Assembly (NCBI GenBank): GCA_025449115.1
Contig: JAHLKC010000125.1
Coordinates: forward strand, 57,584 to 121,583
Origin: Chytridium lagenaria
Lineage: Eukaryota; Chytridiomycota; Chytridiomycetes; Chytridiales; Chytridiaceae
DNA length: 64,000 bases
Direction of reading: 5' to 3'
Shown in pieces: positions 47,677-60,179 of this stretch. Numbering within the stretch: the stretch's first letter is position 1; every line of letters starts with the position of its first letter. The notes under the pieces were generated by a model, which was not told the origin of the DNA, did not search any database, and worked only from the letters and a program-made list of their open reading frames with translations. A program made the position numbers and the translations under genes.

Positions 47677-48074
47677 TGTAGGGGTTATGGGGCTCAATTG
47701 TAATTAAGTATAATGAATTAATAAAGAGAATTAAACTATAAAATTGTGATGGAGTCTCCAGCGGTGACAGGGAGCTAATGACTACGAAACTTCCATGTAT
47801 TAATGTTAACTCCTTTCGCAATACATGTAGAAGATGGGGATTTACTCCAGAACTCATGACCCGTAAATCCCTCCAATTATGTACTATAAACTAAACATAA
47901 AATAATAAAGTTAAGGGATTAATGCATCCTCAAATGGAATGAGGAGCTCAATAAAACTGATCAAATCGAAACTTAAATTAACGCGTAAATAAATAAAGTT
48001 CGGGGAAAAATAACTTAGACAAAATCACGAATGTGGGTGAGTAAAACAAAATAGAAAGATGAATAAACCCAACA
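47677..48074 (-). repeat. 3' LTR of copia element B2 (family B)
   Basis: Bounded by TGTAGGGG (left) and CCCAACA (right), 398 bp. To its right lies TTCTCCCCT, i.e. the purine tract AGGGGAGAA on the minus strand, so it is the 3' LTR of the minus-strand element B2. Confidence 0.88.
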
Positions 48075-50705
48075 TTCTCCCCTCAGCTTTCAAACCTTGC
48101 AGTTTTAATCAACCACTTTAACCATCCCAAACTTTGCTCGTAATTCTTCAAATTTCGTTCGAGGCAAAGCTTTCGTAAACAGGTCTGCTGGTTGCTCCCT
48201 CGTGTTCAGGTACTCCACGCGTATTTTCTTCGCGTTAACTCTATCTTTTTATGACGTGGAACCTTCTATCCACATGTCGAGAACTTTGCGATATTATCGG
48301 CGTGCTTGCGAGGGAATTTGCCGTAGTGTTGTCGCCGTAAATCACCGGAGGGTCATTAAACGTATAACCCAACTCCCCCAGAAGTTGGCTGACCCAAATC
48401 ATATGCGACGATGCTTCACTCAGTGAAACATATTGAGCCTCGGCAGTAGACTGAGCCCGTCGTTGCTTGCTTCTTTGTTCCCCACACCACAGCTCCCCCG
48501 TTCAAAGTGATTACAAAACCACTCGTTGACTTCATGTCGTCCGGATCAGTTCCCATATCAGCGTCTGCATATCCCACCAATTCCAGCTTGTCCTTTCGGG
48601 TATACTGAATTCCCAACTGCTTCGTTTGCTGCAAGTATCCACAGGTTCGGTAAAGCGCATCCCAATGCGCAGGGTAAGGGTTCTCTTGAAATCTAGCACT
48701 CATTCCGAGTGCGAATGCTATATCAGGTCTAGTACCGATCATCGCATGCATCAGGATCCAGTGTACTGTCGGTATCCTTGATTCTTCTCGTTCGTTTTCG
48801 TCACCTCCCCTTCCATGTTCTTCAGGAGTTTCTTCACGGCGTCCATTGGGGTAAAGTGTAAAAGAGTTTTCGGTAATTCCAGCTTTTGACCCATCGTTTC
48901 GATGTATCTCTGCTGGAACACCGCAATCTTCCCTTTTACACGATCATAGCGACATTGCTGTTGAATACTTGTTGTTCACGGGGCTCAATTAAAACAAAGT
49001 TAAACGCACTTTTGCTCGAACAACGTTCTTGATTTATTTCAACTCAAAACACGAGTCTTTAAATACTGAAACAAAACGAACAAGTAAAGAGGAAAGACAA
49101 CACAAAGGTAAACCTATCGGAGACGCGTACACTCACGCGTTAAACTCTCCACTACAAAGATAAACAAATCAGAGAGCCTTGACGGGAACAAAGGGAATAA
49201 AGGCTAGAAGGGAATATCCAATCACAAACAGGTGGAGTTATAATTAAAGTGGCATAAAGAAAATAAACCAATCAAGGAAGGTAAATCAAAGTGGGAAATT
49301 AAAATGAGTCCAGAATGTAAATGAGAAGTCCAGTGGGCGCGTTCGCGCTCAACTCTAATGACGCGTAAATTCCAGAGCACTCTAGTGTTGCGCCCGACGC
49401 CGCGGACAAATGGTGCGAGTGATCCTGACGCGTCCTCGTGAGTCAAGTGAGCGAAACCCAACAATTGCCACCCCAGGACGTATCGAAAACTTGGAGCTCT
49501 TGTACCTCGGTAACGTCTCATGAATCGTTTTTCTGATCGGTCTAATTCCTCCTTGCTCGTCGACGCTTCTATGATATCATCGACGTAGACTCCCTTCAAG
49601 GTAAGGTCCTTGCCGTACCTCTTGTAGTAGAGACACGGGTCCGCTGCTGACCTCGTGAAACGCTCCTCATCGACTTGGAATGTGTTCAAGTCGTTATTGA
49701 AACACATCGGTGCTTGAACCAAGCCGTAGAGACTCTTCATGCACAAGCAAACCCAGTCTTCTTTCCCTTCAACGACGAATCCTTCAGGTTGCTCGATATA
49801 GATCTCGTGATCTTCTAGCTTGCCGTTTAAAAACGCGGTCTTAACATCGTATTGCCTAATCTCCATGTCCTCTTGACAGGCAACGGCCAGCATGACTCTC
49901 AACGTGGCTTGCTTAATAACAGGTGCAAACTTCTCATCGTAATCAAGACCTTGTTTCTGCGAATATCCTTTCGCAACGAAACGTGCTTTGCGTTTGTCCA
50001 AATTTCCCAACTCATCACGCTTTGTTTTGTACACCCATCCAGATTTGATAATCTTCTTATCTTTGGTTGGGGCACCAGCCTCCAAGTCCCCATCTCAACC
50101 AAACTCTTCATTTCCTCCTCCATCGCTTTTCTCCACTCGTCCTTCTCCTTCCTACCCATCGCTTCCTGGTAGGTCTTTGGTTCGTCATCATCTTCTAACG
50201 ATGCGGTGTTTGCTGATGGTCTAACTGTCCAAAACTCTCCAGGCTTCTTCTTGTTCCGTGATGACCTTCAAAGGGATGTCTCGTATGGTTCATCCAGGTC
50301 TTCACGGAAGTTTGGAACTCTTCTTCCACCGGATCGACGAACCGTGGGTGAGTGAGGTTCCTCTCTTTCTTCGTCTTCATTGTCGTCGCGATCAGGTGTA
50401 TGATAACTAACATTATCATCTTCGTCATCTTCAGACTCTTCTTCGTTTACTGCCGTATCAACTTCACTACCACCAGAGCTTGACGAGTCTGTGGAGTAAT
50501 CCGGTAAGTCTAGGTCGTTTTTCCACTCTTGAACCTCCCCTTCAAACTTTGATTCTCCCTTCTCTGCTTCCGCCGCCATTACTCCCTCGTTAAAAATCAC
50601 TGACTTGCTTCTAACCAACTTATTTGTTTGCAAATCCCAAAACAATAGCCCAGCGGCTCATATCCAACGAGAGCACACCGTCGTGCGTTAAAATCTCCCT
50701 TCTTT
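48075..50705 (-). mobile_element. 5'-truncated copia element B2
   Basis: Minus strand, same family as B1 and better preserved. From right to left: the integrase C-terminal part and acidic linker (FWDLQTNKLVRSKSVIFNEG, from 50645), RT (KGYSQKQGLDYDEKFAPV; DVKTAFLNGKLEDHEIYIEQ; GVYVDDIIEAS near 49590), RNase H (VGYADADMGTDPDDMKSTSG, 48580) and the end REQPADLFTKALPRTKF (about 48195-48145). Gag, protease and most of integrase are missing. It is interrupted by an LTR at 48959-49463, and its broken 5' end has replaced the 3' end of the neighbouring CxC gene. Confidence 0.88.
48959..49463 (-). mobile_element. Solo LTR of family A in B2 RT, ATTGC duplication
   Basis: 505 bp, inverted copy of the element A LTR. 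ATTGC is at 48954-48958 and 49464-49468. It sits between SFRYVLGWQ and the next RT block, which is contiguous in B1 (47280-47350). Confidence 0.95.
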
Positions 50706-53009
50706 CACATGGTGTGCTCAGGTCATGCCAGTTTTCGAGCTCGAGGAGGTAGTGGTATCCCGTGGGCAATATGATCGTAACAACCGACTGTTCACAAAAT
50801 ATCTTTTATCGTGTTAAGACGAAGGAAAACAAAAACATAATAACACAAACCACTTTAAGAAGTGTTCGAAGTGCTTCGCATTCAGCTGCAGTCCAAGTAT
50901 GTTCCATCAAGATAAATTCCATGAATTTGGGTGCATAATCCCAATAATCCTCCAAGGATTTTCCCAGCTTTCGTCCAGCATCTTTTATGTCCCTTGTTAC
51001 GCCTTTGTTAACATTTTTCAATAGTTTGCAAAAATCGCGCCCTTCCAGTCTGACATCTCGTTTTGGTACAAACTATTTGTATTAGAGCGATAGTTTATTG
51101 GAAATCCTCACCTGCTTTGACACCAAGTACTTCACTGAGTCGTTAGGCGTGCTATGCAAATCGATAAAGGTCGGAGGCATCAGGTTGTTGGTTTTCTTAT
51201 CTTCTTGATAGCCAATGCTGATACCATCGCAAGCAACCAGATCGTAGCCATGCTTTTTACAGAAAGGACATTGAATATCCATACCCTTTGTTAAATCCTG
51301 CAGCTTACGATAGGAAAACCAAGCCTTAAAAAAATTAGAGAATCCTGACAAAATAGCTAAAACTCGAACGGACAAGCAAACGTTGTACCAACGTATGCAG
51401 CAACATTATATGGTACCCCATTACATACGGTTGCATGCCAATGTATACCGCGGTATACGTTTACATGTGGCCGTATGCACCGGCATGTGTAGTTTGTTAA
51501 TGGGATGTGCCTCAAACGTTAATGGGAGGATTACGGAGTTGAAAGAAAATTTTGAAATAAACTTACAGCAGATATGACCTTACTGGATGGTGGATTATAA
51601 AGACACCGTCCGCGCCCAAATTCATTATAATTTGACTTTAAGTGGTTGCTGTAGGCATGAAAGGAGAAAGTTGTTGTTGTGATAAGCTCGGTTATCTTGT
51701 CCAAACAAAAGTGTGTTATTAGATAGAAGTTGTTCTTGTTATAGATGCCCTTTGCACTTAAGTCTGGACCAATAAACCTGTTATATCTTCGTGGGCAGCG
51801 AGTGCATTTGGCTGTTTCAATAAAACAGCGAACGGCGCCGTATTCAGTGTACAGTCGACACCATCGAAATTTCCTCTCCGAATCGCAATCTTGTATCTTC
51901 ATCCCACAAACGCATTGAGAGTCTTCTTCAAGATAAAAAATGGAACCAGGGTTTTGAATCGCTTCTTCCCCAGCTCGAAATACTCTCGATGCCCAAAAAT
52001 CAGCTTCACCTTCTAAAAGTGACGAATGCGGTGGCGGTATCGGCTGCCAGGAGACGGAACCATCCTTATCATCCTCCTCGGAAGCTATAATTCGGCGGCT
52101 AAAGTCTAACGTACTTGGATCTTCTTTTCGTAATATATTGATATGACGACAAGGATTCGTATCGACCTTCCCTCCTTTGCATCGAACGCCTTTGCAATCG
52201 AAAGCGACCTTGTTGTTATTGTTGATAAATAAACGAAGGATAATCCACGGCGGGCCGGTGCTGATGTCTTTATCAAAGATCGCAAAAAACTTGAATTTTT
52301 TATCGAAATGAAGACCAATAAATGGATCAGCATCTAGAATTTGACAAGAATTAGCTATTATGTAATCGCATATATACAATGGTACAAAATGGTATTAGTA
52401 GACATACGGCTATACGTATATAAGTTTTTTATATATTTTGAAAATAAATCAACATACCCATAGGATATTTTATGTCCTTATAAACAAAAGGGATGACATC
52501 CTTATGAATGCAGTGTGAGAGTCCCCGTGTGCAGGCTGCATTCAATACGCTCCAACTCTAATCCTTGATTGTAGATTTTACACGAACAAAATTTGGTTTT
52601 CTTGACATTAGTTGACATATTGTGACTTGATTACCTGATGTACTTTTGGGATAGAGCTATAATCTGGAAAGATATAACATCGTTTGGGCGAGGTGCTGAT
52701 AATGTCTCTGGTTAAGAATACTTTCTTTGTATTCAATTAGCACTTTTCGACGGTATTCTGGAGTGCTGTGTTCTGTTAGTAGAATGAAGATTGATATATA
52801 ACCTTACTCCTTTGAGCCATAACCAATCCGTTCTTCTCCAGATATACTATATCAGCTGGTATGTCACCAACAAGATTTTCATTCAGTTGAACCCTAACAT
52901 CGCTGTACGGATCCATCATGTTAAAATCCATGTCTTCTCCTAAAATACCAGCATCACGGCTGTGGTTATGCGCAACGTTCTCTGTGGTGGCGGCAGAGTT
53001 AGAGTCCAA
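50706..53009 (-). CDS. CxC-type cysteine-cluster protein (KDZ-transposon associated), 3' truncated
   Basis: A protein resembling the CxC5/CxC6 cysteine-cluster modules found with KDZ (Kyakuja-Dileera-Zisupton) transposases. It starts MDSNSAATTENVAHNH (53009). A large exon (about 52357-51570) has FDCKGVRCKGGKV...CRHI, CVCGMKIQDC, then LYTEYGAVRCF, AKCTRCPRRYNRFIGPD, a GIYNKNNFYLITHFCLDKI block and FSFHAYSNHLKSNYNEFG. A next exon has AWFSYRKLQ and IQCPFCKKHGYDLVACDGIS, the pattern preceding the transposase core in such proteins. The last exon (DVRLEGRDFCKLLKNVNKG...) runs into copia B2 near 50705, so the C-terminus is lost. No DDE core is present. Family assignment rests on remembered pattern, not a search. 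Confidence 0.6.
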
Positions 53010-54391
53010 TATTTTCCACGATAGCTCCTTTTCTATGTATGCATCTGTAAAGCCGTGATGAGAAAACTCTTATTAAGAACCACACCTATATTCCCTCTTG
53101 TGTACACTTGGCCCTTCAATGCTAACCTCATCTGCATATATTTCTCCCACTTGAATAAAGGCCTATCTCTCAATGCCTTCAAGTTTGAGGGATACATGAC
53201 AGTTGAGAATTTAACGTGGATTTATGACAAATTAACTCCTTTGCTATAGATTACTGTCAAAGTTTCATCAGTTTCCGAATTTATTGACAAAATTCCAAAC
53301 ACCGCACACTAGTGTATACAAATTTCCAATGAAGCCCTAAACAAGACATACGTAGATATACGTTTACCAACATATACCATACATACGTACGTACATTTGC
53401 CGCATGCCATGACATACCTACCAATAATATTTTAGACCAATAGTATTAACTTAGGGCAAATATCTAGATGCCTCCATTTGATTTTTTGGGACAAGCATAT
53501 GCAAACGTTAACGTACGTATATGTTAACATTAAACGTACCTTACTCGGACCATTACATACCTACGTATGTATACATATGTCTACGTAGATACTTTATCTA
53601 GATAAATCACTAATAAGGAACACAATGGTGATGGTTTCAGGTTGCTGGCGCGCTTCGTTGTTGCAATATGCCTTTTGAATGCAATTTCGCTATAAATTTA
53701 ACTGAAAAGTTGATTTCAACGTGATGGCGTCCACTCCAGACAAAAGTATACATTCCAAAAGGATCCACAATTCGAGAGCTTTTGAATAGTATATAACACG
53801 CGCGTCTGGCGCGTCGGCAGTGGTGGTTGTCACCAGCATCATGCATTTACTACTTTACGCGTTAAATTACATGTGGAGAAGAAGCCAATAAATTTAAGTG
53901 AAAAGTAATGTAAACACCTATAATGTAAACAAAATCAGGTTTTCATCAAGATTCAAATGCAGACAGACTATATTCAGCAATATGTATTATCCATACAAAG
54001 CATACACTGCAAATACAAGAGCTTTATAGAAAAAAGGACATCACTTTAAAAACAAGCACCAGCTATAAATACAATACCACTACAAGCAAATAAAAAAAAA
54101 GGAAGGAAAGGTGCAGCTAATCGGAACTTGAAATGCCAAGCTTGTCTGCATAGATTTTCGTGACCAATCGTGTTGTTGGATGAAGTGACAAACCCACAGT
54201 TTAGACAGTCCCTAAAAGATATATATTGGAGCTAATATACATAAAGGTAACTTACAGCAAAGATATCTTCCTTTGATCAGTCTTTGTGAACTTGAGGTTA
54301 AGGCCCTAGCGTATGCCAGAAGAGATTTTGTGACAACTAAAGCAAATGTAAGTAAGAAGTTATTCAAGTAGCATACATTCTGGATATACAG
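53010..54391. other. AT-rich region with TAC/GTA-rich motifs; no clear gene
   Basis: Contains many CATAC/GTATAC-like words (53340-53420, 53500-53590). A short minus-strand open frame (53846-53637) starting MHDAGDNHHCRRARRACYI has no recognised domain. Could include 5' exons or UTR of the CxC gene. Confidence 0.4.
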
Positions 54392-56695
54392 CTAAGGTTT
54401 TAACCTTCTTGCCAGTGCTTTTTGAAGAAGGCTTTGGCTGTTTTGGTTCAACTGCAGAAAATATATTAAATGATGTTCATGATTGTACATATCCATCATA
54501 CCTTCACGCTCCTCCCGATGTTTCCGCTTTCCACAACCACGGGTGCCCTCTCCTCGGTTTCGGCATGTGGTTCCTCGGCGGATTCTATTGACAATTGCAA
54601 AAAAAAAATTTGAAAAATTTAGAGATTTTTGAAGGTATACCACAAACATATCTTACCTTCACCCTCAGCTTCAGCCATTCTTCTTGTCATTACGTGTCTG
54701 GTAGAAGAGGAGGGAACAGCTGACAAAGAAGCATAAGCGTTACAAGTTAGGAAAAGAAAGGTGTTTCATATTATAATGAAGTTACCTTGTTGTGGTTCAA
54801 CCTCTCGTTCTTTCAAAAAATTGTTAACACTTACAACCTTGCTTTTGAAGCGATAAACACGTTCTTGGCTACCATAAAAAAGGCTTTAGAAAAAAATTAC
54901 CCTAAGTATACGGCCTTAGGCGGGTATAGACAAAAGTATACGTCTATTATAACAGTATACCATTGCATATGGTTGCAAGCCGTAACAAGTGTTAAATGTT
55001 AAAGTAGATGATAAAAGAAAATATAATAAAACTATAAACCTTCGCAACGTAACAGGATGTTTTGGCCCGCTTTGGAGACTTGGGCGATTGGGTTGTTGGC
55101 GACTTAGCTGCATTCAATTAGCGTAAGCAAAAGAATTGTAAATTAAAAATAATTAAACTTACTTGGTTTGCGGCTTCTTCCTCCTCCGGTGCTTTGAAAT
55201 AAACATTTTTGTAAATTCGAAAACGCTGAATAATGCTGAAACTTACCGAACTTTTTAGTCTTAGGCGAGGTAGACGTAGTACGCTTTTCTAAAATTGATG
55301 TTAGTCCAACGTTCAAATACCACATCTATACACAGTTTTTTTAGAAAAATTGAATATATAATCCATAGACTTACCCTTTCCCTTTGACGACGGCGAGGTT
55401 ATCGAACCTTTTCCTAACAAAAACCTTGTGAGCGTACTTGGCGATGTAAGGTTAACAGCAGCAGTACGTTTGGTATACCGTGGTATACATATGTACGGTC
55501 AAACTCACCTTTTCCAGCGGTTGGCAACGGCTCCTCCGTTCTCTCCATCTCTTCTTCTACATGAGCCTTCTTACTTTTTGCCACGTTGATGCGCAATTTA
55601 GGAGGAACCTTTGCTGCTAAATATCACACACAGAAGAAATTAAGAAATCAACCGCATGACATAACGACACTCAAAATACCTTTAACCGACCGTTCCTGTT
55701 TTGGCTTGACGACCTCTATCTCGTGCTCTATTCTTGTAAGTCCGATAAGATACTTTACATACCTTTGACGTAGGATACCAGGTCGGTTCATACTCTTCCT
55801 CGACATCACTGTCCTCTTCCTCAACAGGCTTGCCAATGAACCTGACCTTTTCGTAAGGAGCAGGCTTTTTACGTGGCAGGGGCTCTTGCTTGCGTGGCTC
55901 ATCAGGCTAATAATGATTATCATTTAAATGATTAAATTCATACCACAGCAACGACCTCCGATTCTTTGTCGGCCCATTCGATGATAACATGTTGTCTTCG
56001 TCGATGAGATAACCAGCAACTCGAGGGCTTTCCGGACCAGGTGTCTGGAAGGCGCTGATGTATGCAGATTTTGCCTGTAGCGTCAATACATGAACTTGAG
56101 TGTATCCTACCTTTGCAATCTTTAAACGTAAACTTTCGGCAACGGCGGGATCAAACCCTAACTTTGGGAGGGTCATCAATGCTGCAATCCTGACTTTCTC
56201 CGTGAGTAGCACATCCATGGCTTTCTTCTCCGCCTCAGTCAGGCGATATAATCGCGTTGTGACTCTAATATACTTTTACCATAATAAGAATTTAACATCA
56301 TAGCTAACTTACTTTCGGGTTGCTGTGACCGTTTGCAAATGATAGTGGCCCTTCGCACCGCGTTTTTCTGTTGCTGTACTTCGTTGAGGTTGCTGAATGG
56401 TGGCGTGGGAACCGCCAAGTATCGAGGCAGACCTGGTATACGGATGCCGAGGAATCCAGTCTCATTACAGGTAATGATAGGACCACGGATTGCATGCCCA
56501 TTGGCGCTAGTACTGCGCAAGTGGTCCTCCAAATGCCTTGTTTGTGACGGACTCCACCTCTTTGTCACAACATGGGCAATACATTTTTGCAACAATTTTT
56601 TTAGTGTTACTGTAGCAGTCATACGGATATTTGCTGTTGGACTTAAATAAATCCGTTGAGTACAAGCATCTATCAGGGTATAGATTGCATACCAT
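54392..56695 (-). CDS. Unrecognised Lys/Ser/Pro-rich multi-exon protein
   Basis: I do not recognise this gene. Many short minus-strand exons appear to join: an N-terminal part with a CPCCDKEVESV zinc-ribbon-like pair (about 56575), a GHAIRGPIITCNETGFLGI segment (56480-56420) next to LPRYLAVPTPPFSNLNEV, RLTEAEKKAMDVLLTEKV (about 56250-56200), an acidic piece EPLPRKKPAPYEKVRFIG (about 55885-55830), and a tail of basic SP/KSP exons (TTQSPKSPKRAKT near 55085; EKRTTSTSPKTKKFG near 55270). One frame step near 55990 is unexplained. The composition suggests a nuclear protein. It could belong to the same mobile unit as the CxC gene, since both are on one strand and share the CATAC-motif introns. Confidence 0.45.
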
Positions 56696-56702
56696 TACAT
56701 AC

Positions 56703-57605
56703 TGTGAGATTATTGGATAACCTCACCAAGAGGCATGAATGCGTCGCTTATATAGACGTCGTGCCATTATCCTTATTTCCTTGTTCCCGTTCCATTCTTT
56801 TCCCTCTCGGGGTTTTTCATAGTTTTTCCTTATAGATACGAGAGAGGTTTTTATAGAAGGAAGGGCGGTCGACGTGGTATGCCAACTTATGACATGCTAC
56901 CACGTTGGTCGAGATACCTGTTGTTGTTTTTGATTCCCCTTTATGTATTGTTTTATTATTTGTAGAAAATTGAATAGATTTACGTACACCTCTTCAGTCC
57001 TGGATTAAGCCCTCTGCACATTCAGGCCAGCCCCTGGTAAGCTGTGCTATCATCTTTCCCATTTATATTCACTATCGTGTGTTGAGTTGTACTAGCGGGT
57101 GCTCTGGTTAGCACGCCGCCGAGGGAGACTGCAATCCGAACCAAGACATTGTCTAAGAAGGTATGAGCCATGGGAATACGCCTCAAGGGCATGATTCCTT
57201 CGAAGGTTTGGTCAGTATAAGCTATCTAGTTGCCTATGAGTGGGAGAGCGGCATGAGCAGGGCCCTAGGTAGATGAGATTGAGATAGAACATGTTAAAAC
57301 AGCTTATTGCGGCGAACATGAGGCCTGGTACACTCCTTCGAGCGGGATGGAATCCCTTCTCGTAGACCCCTTTCCCCTTGTCACTTTAGATCTAGTCTCT
57401 AGGCATTTCCCTTCCTTTTTTCCTTTATTATTAAGGATTTGAACGAAAACCACAGCAACTTAAATCCCCGCTGTCACTAAAGGCAGAATAGGGCTTGACT
57501 CTTGATCTAGGAGTACTTCCTAGACTCTAGTCTTGTCACCTATTATGTGGTTCTCTACCTCTGTATGCCGGGGCTTAGCAGAGGGGCCATAGAGAGAACT
57601 TCACA
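56703..57605 (-). mobile_element. Solo LTR, TGTGA...TCACA family, ATAC duplication
   Basis: 903 bp bounded by TGTGAG and CTTCACA, with ATAC at 56699-56702 and 57606-57609. It aligns to the LTR at 28515-29874 and shows the empty site for the nested LTR there. It lies at the 5' edge of the Lys-rich gene. Confidence 0.85.
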
Positions 57606-57609
57606 ATAC

Positions 57610-58829
57610 CATTGAGTATTATGGCATACCATTGCATACTTTTAATGTAACATAAATCGCATGTTTGCTGTGAGTTATTTCCTAACCAGCCAATCCACTG
57701 AAATCTACCTAAACCAAAGCATACAAGCGTTACCATGATTTTCTACTTTAGTTCAACAGATACGGTTTGTTTTGGTACATTTACACCATGCAGCTAAACA
57801 ATATCAGGCCAACAAGCCAAACGTTTATAAATGCAATGCAAAGACATAAAGGGTATTTAACAATAAACAGTTATATTAACATGTTTGACGCTTTGACAAC
57901 AAAATTTTTTGGACTCAAAGAATATGATAAGAACGGTTAAGTTCAACGGCAACAACTGCAGAACACATATGATGATGGTGAATACATTGGAATAATAAGC
58001 CTTTGAACATTATTAACTTTGATCTCTATACATACAATCTATAGATAATGATGGCTCAGGAAGCCCTGAGGATCCAACTTACAGTGACAATGATGATGAG
58101 CCAACTCAGAATGAGGAGATGATGGAGGTGATGTGTTGAATGAAGACTCAAATCGTAGTCAAAGACTCTCACGAAGATATTGTTCGAAAATGGTTGATAG
58201 AAGTACCGCCGCACGGGGAGACACTTCAAATGAAAACAGTGAGTTCAATGCTGGTAGATTGTTACTCTGAACTTATAAGGACAACGTGAACAATCAGCAA
58301 ACTACCAACACACACAACAAAGCCGTAACAGATCCCTGTAGACTCTTTTTCCGGCAGCTTCTCCTCCTCCTCCTCCTCCTCTTCCTCTTCCTCTTCCTCT
58401 TCCTCTTCCTCTTCCTCTTCCTCTTCCTCTTCCTCTTCCTCTTCCTTTTCCCATTGAAGGTGCATACAAAATTAGAAGTGGCTAATTTATACAGGACGGT
58501 AAGTAAGTGTGAAGCAGTCCAACAACCAAGAAACGCATTTCCCAATGTGAACTGCCCTGCACAAACTAGATCAACGACAAATTCCTTTTTTTGACAGCAT
58601 TTGGGAGCATTGCGTTCAAACGGTAAGTGCAGTTTAACATTTCATAAACATTCTTACCCCTGTATCTAGGCTGATAACATGAGTCAAAAAATCAACGCTG
58701 GAATTCTCTTATTAGCTACTTCCCCGGGGGCTATGGCAGCCAAGGCTTACACGTCACCAGGATTTCAGCAGCATGTTCCAGGTGAGAAACGGCTGCAAAA
58801 TTTATTGCGTTATACACATCTACCAACAG
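57610..58829 (+). pseudogene. Gene remnant cut by an LTR
   Basis: Coding-like plus-strand pieces: DNDGSGSPEDPTYSDNDDEP (about 58046-58105), then after the microsatellite and an intron, MSQKINAGILLLATSPGAM and KAYTSPGFQQHVP (58680-58780) ending at a GTGAG donor. The next exon is absent because an LTR starts at 58830. No family assigned. Confidence 0.4.
58358..58455. repeat. (TCCTCT)n/(TCC)n microsatellite
   Basis: A pure run of TCC triplets followed by about a dozen CTCTTC hexamers. Confidence 0.95.
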
Positions 58830-59530
58830 TGTGAAGAATTACATTATTCACATGGCCTATGGCTCATATGGACATTTTGCCTAAGTCCGTTGAGTTCCGT
58901 TATATCCCGCGTCGACGCGTATATTTACGCGTCATATTGAATCCTCCCTTCTTTTCCCTTTGGGTTTTTATATATACTTTTTCCCCACGTTTATAGGGTT
59001 TTTATTGAAGGAGGTGGCGCGCATATGTGCCGTTTATGTGTGTGTGCATATGCTGTGTCTATTATTTATTTGTATTTTGTGTATTACTTTAATATGAGAG
59101 ATTTCTTGATTTAATTTGTACCTTGTTGAATTAAGTAGTTGATATTGAGTTGATCCCCTATCCTCTATCACCACGCGCGTGGCCTCGTGGCGTGATCTCC
59201 CCTTCACCCTTAGTTGGATGACAGTCGACCCCTCTGCCCCCTTACCACCTGGTGAAGCTGCAATCCGGCCGTTTGAGACAGAAGGCTGTGATGGAATCCC
59301 TCCTCATTCACAGTGTCCTTTAGTCAAGGCTTGGTCAGCTATATTCCACCTCTGTGCTCTCTGACCCGATGATCAGGTGCTAACGGCAGGCAATGAGTGA
59401 GGTTACCCTGTTCTAAGCTCTGAGAGGCAAACGAGAGCCCATGTTCCAAAAGGTGCCATAGTAGGGTGGCATGGAGACTTATAGCCATCCCCGATCGCCT
59501 GGAGACGATCTGGTGCTGCGACATCATCGG
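58830..59530 (+). mobile_element. LTR family E, plus orientation
   Basis: Begins TGTGAAGAATTAC and has a TATA-rich stretch (TTTTTATATATAC near 58970), then matches the reverse complement of 32180-32754. The right edge is approximate: similarity to the other copy fades after GATCTGGTGCTG (59520). No target duplication could be fixed. Confidence 0.72.
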
Positions 59531-60179
59531 TTATTTACACCTGGCCCTCCATATGTCCTCATGTTCGAATGGGGAGATGGGGTGGATGTCTTCTAGAGTT
59601 CCGAGCCTACAGCGGAACATGGGTCATGCCGTTCTGTAGGTAGGAAGTCCCTGCTTGGTTTCCCGGCGTCGACGATGTACTCTCGATGCTCGGCCAGCAG
59701 ACGTTAATTTGGCTTGGTTCTCGTGAACTGATCAAGGGATGGGGTTCTCATCTCACAATCAAGGGTTTCTAGTAATAAAAGGGGCAATAACACATATAAC
59801 ATACCTTGTAGCTTGTACACCTGGCGTCCTAGAACACGCCGTGGGGGAGCCACTCTCCGCCATGCTTCAATCACCTTTTCACCAGTTGTATGTGCACTTC
59901 CTTTCCAGCCTACGTTGCAAAGCAGGGCATGCAGCATCTCTGCTCACTGCATCAACTGCCAACGTCATTGGGGGACATAGGAAGGAGTGATGGCTAGCCC
60001 GTCATGCCGTGATCCTGCCATCAAGGATAGGGGATCAGAACTAGGCTTCAGCTAAGGAGGCGAAAATACTGGGATTGAACCAGCTCCAAAGCTGCCTTTG
60101 TTCCCTGGGTTCAGCCCAGTAAGCTGACTGCGAGAGGAATAGCCTGGCGGCGACAGCAGAGGGTTAGGCAGGCATTCCC
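59531..60179. other. Unassigned repeat-like sequence
   Basis: No ORF or LTR edge can be supported. It may be the rest of the family E LTR or part of the gypsy LTR to the right. Confidence 0.4.

Noticed and set aside
58262..58594. Open frames rich in Glu or Lys-Arg across 58.3-58.5 kb
   Set aside because: They are the translation of a TCCTCT microsatellite, not a protein family.
60063..60085. B-box-like GGTTCAATCCC on the minus strand, possible tRNA
   Set aside because: No matching acceptor 5' strand or anticodon arm within 60-80 bases upstream; probably part of LTR-derived sequence.
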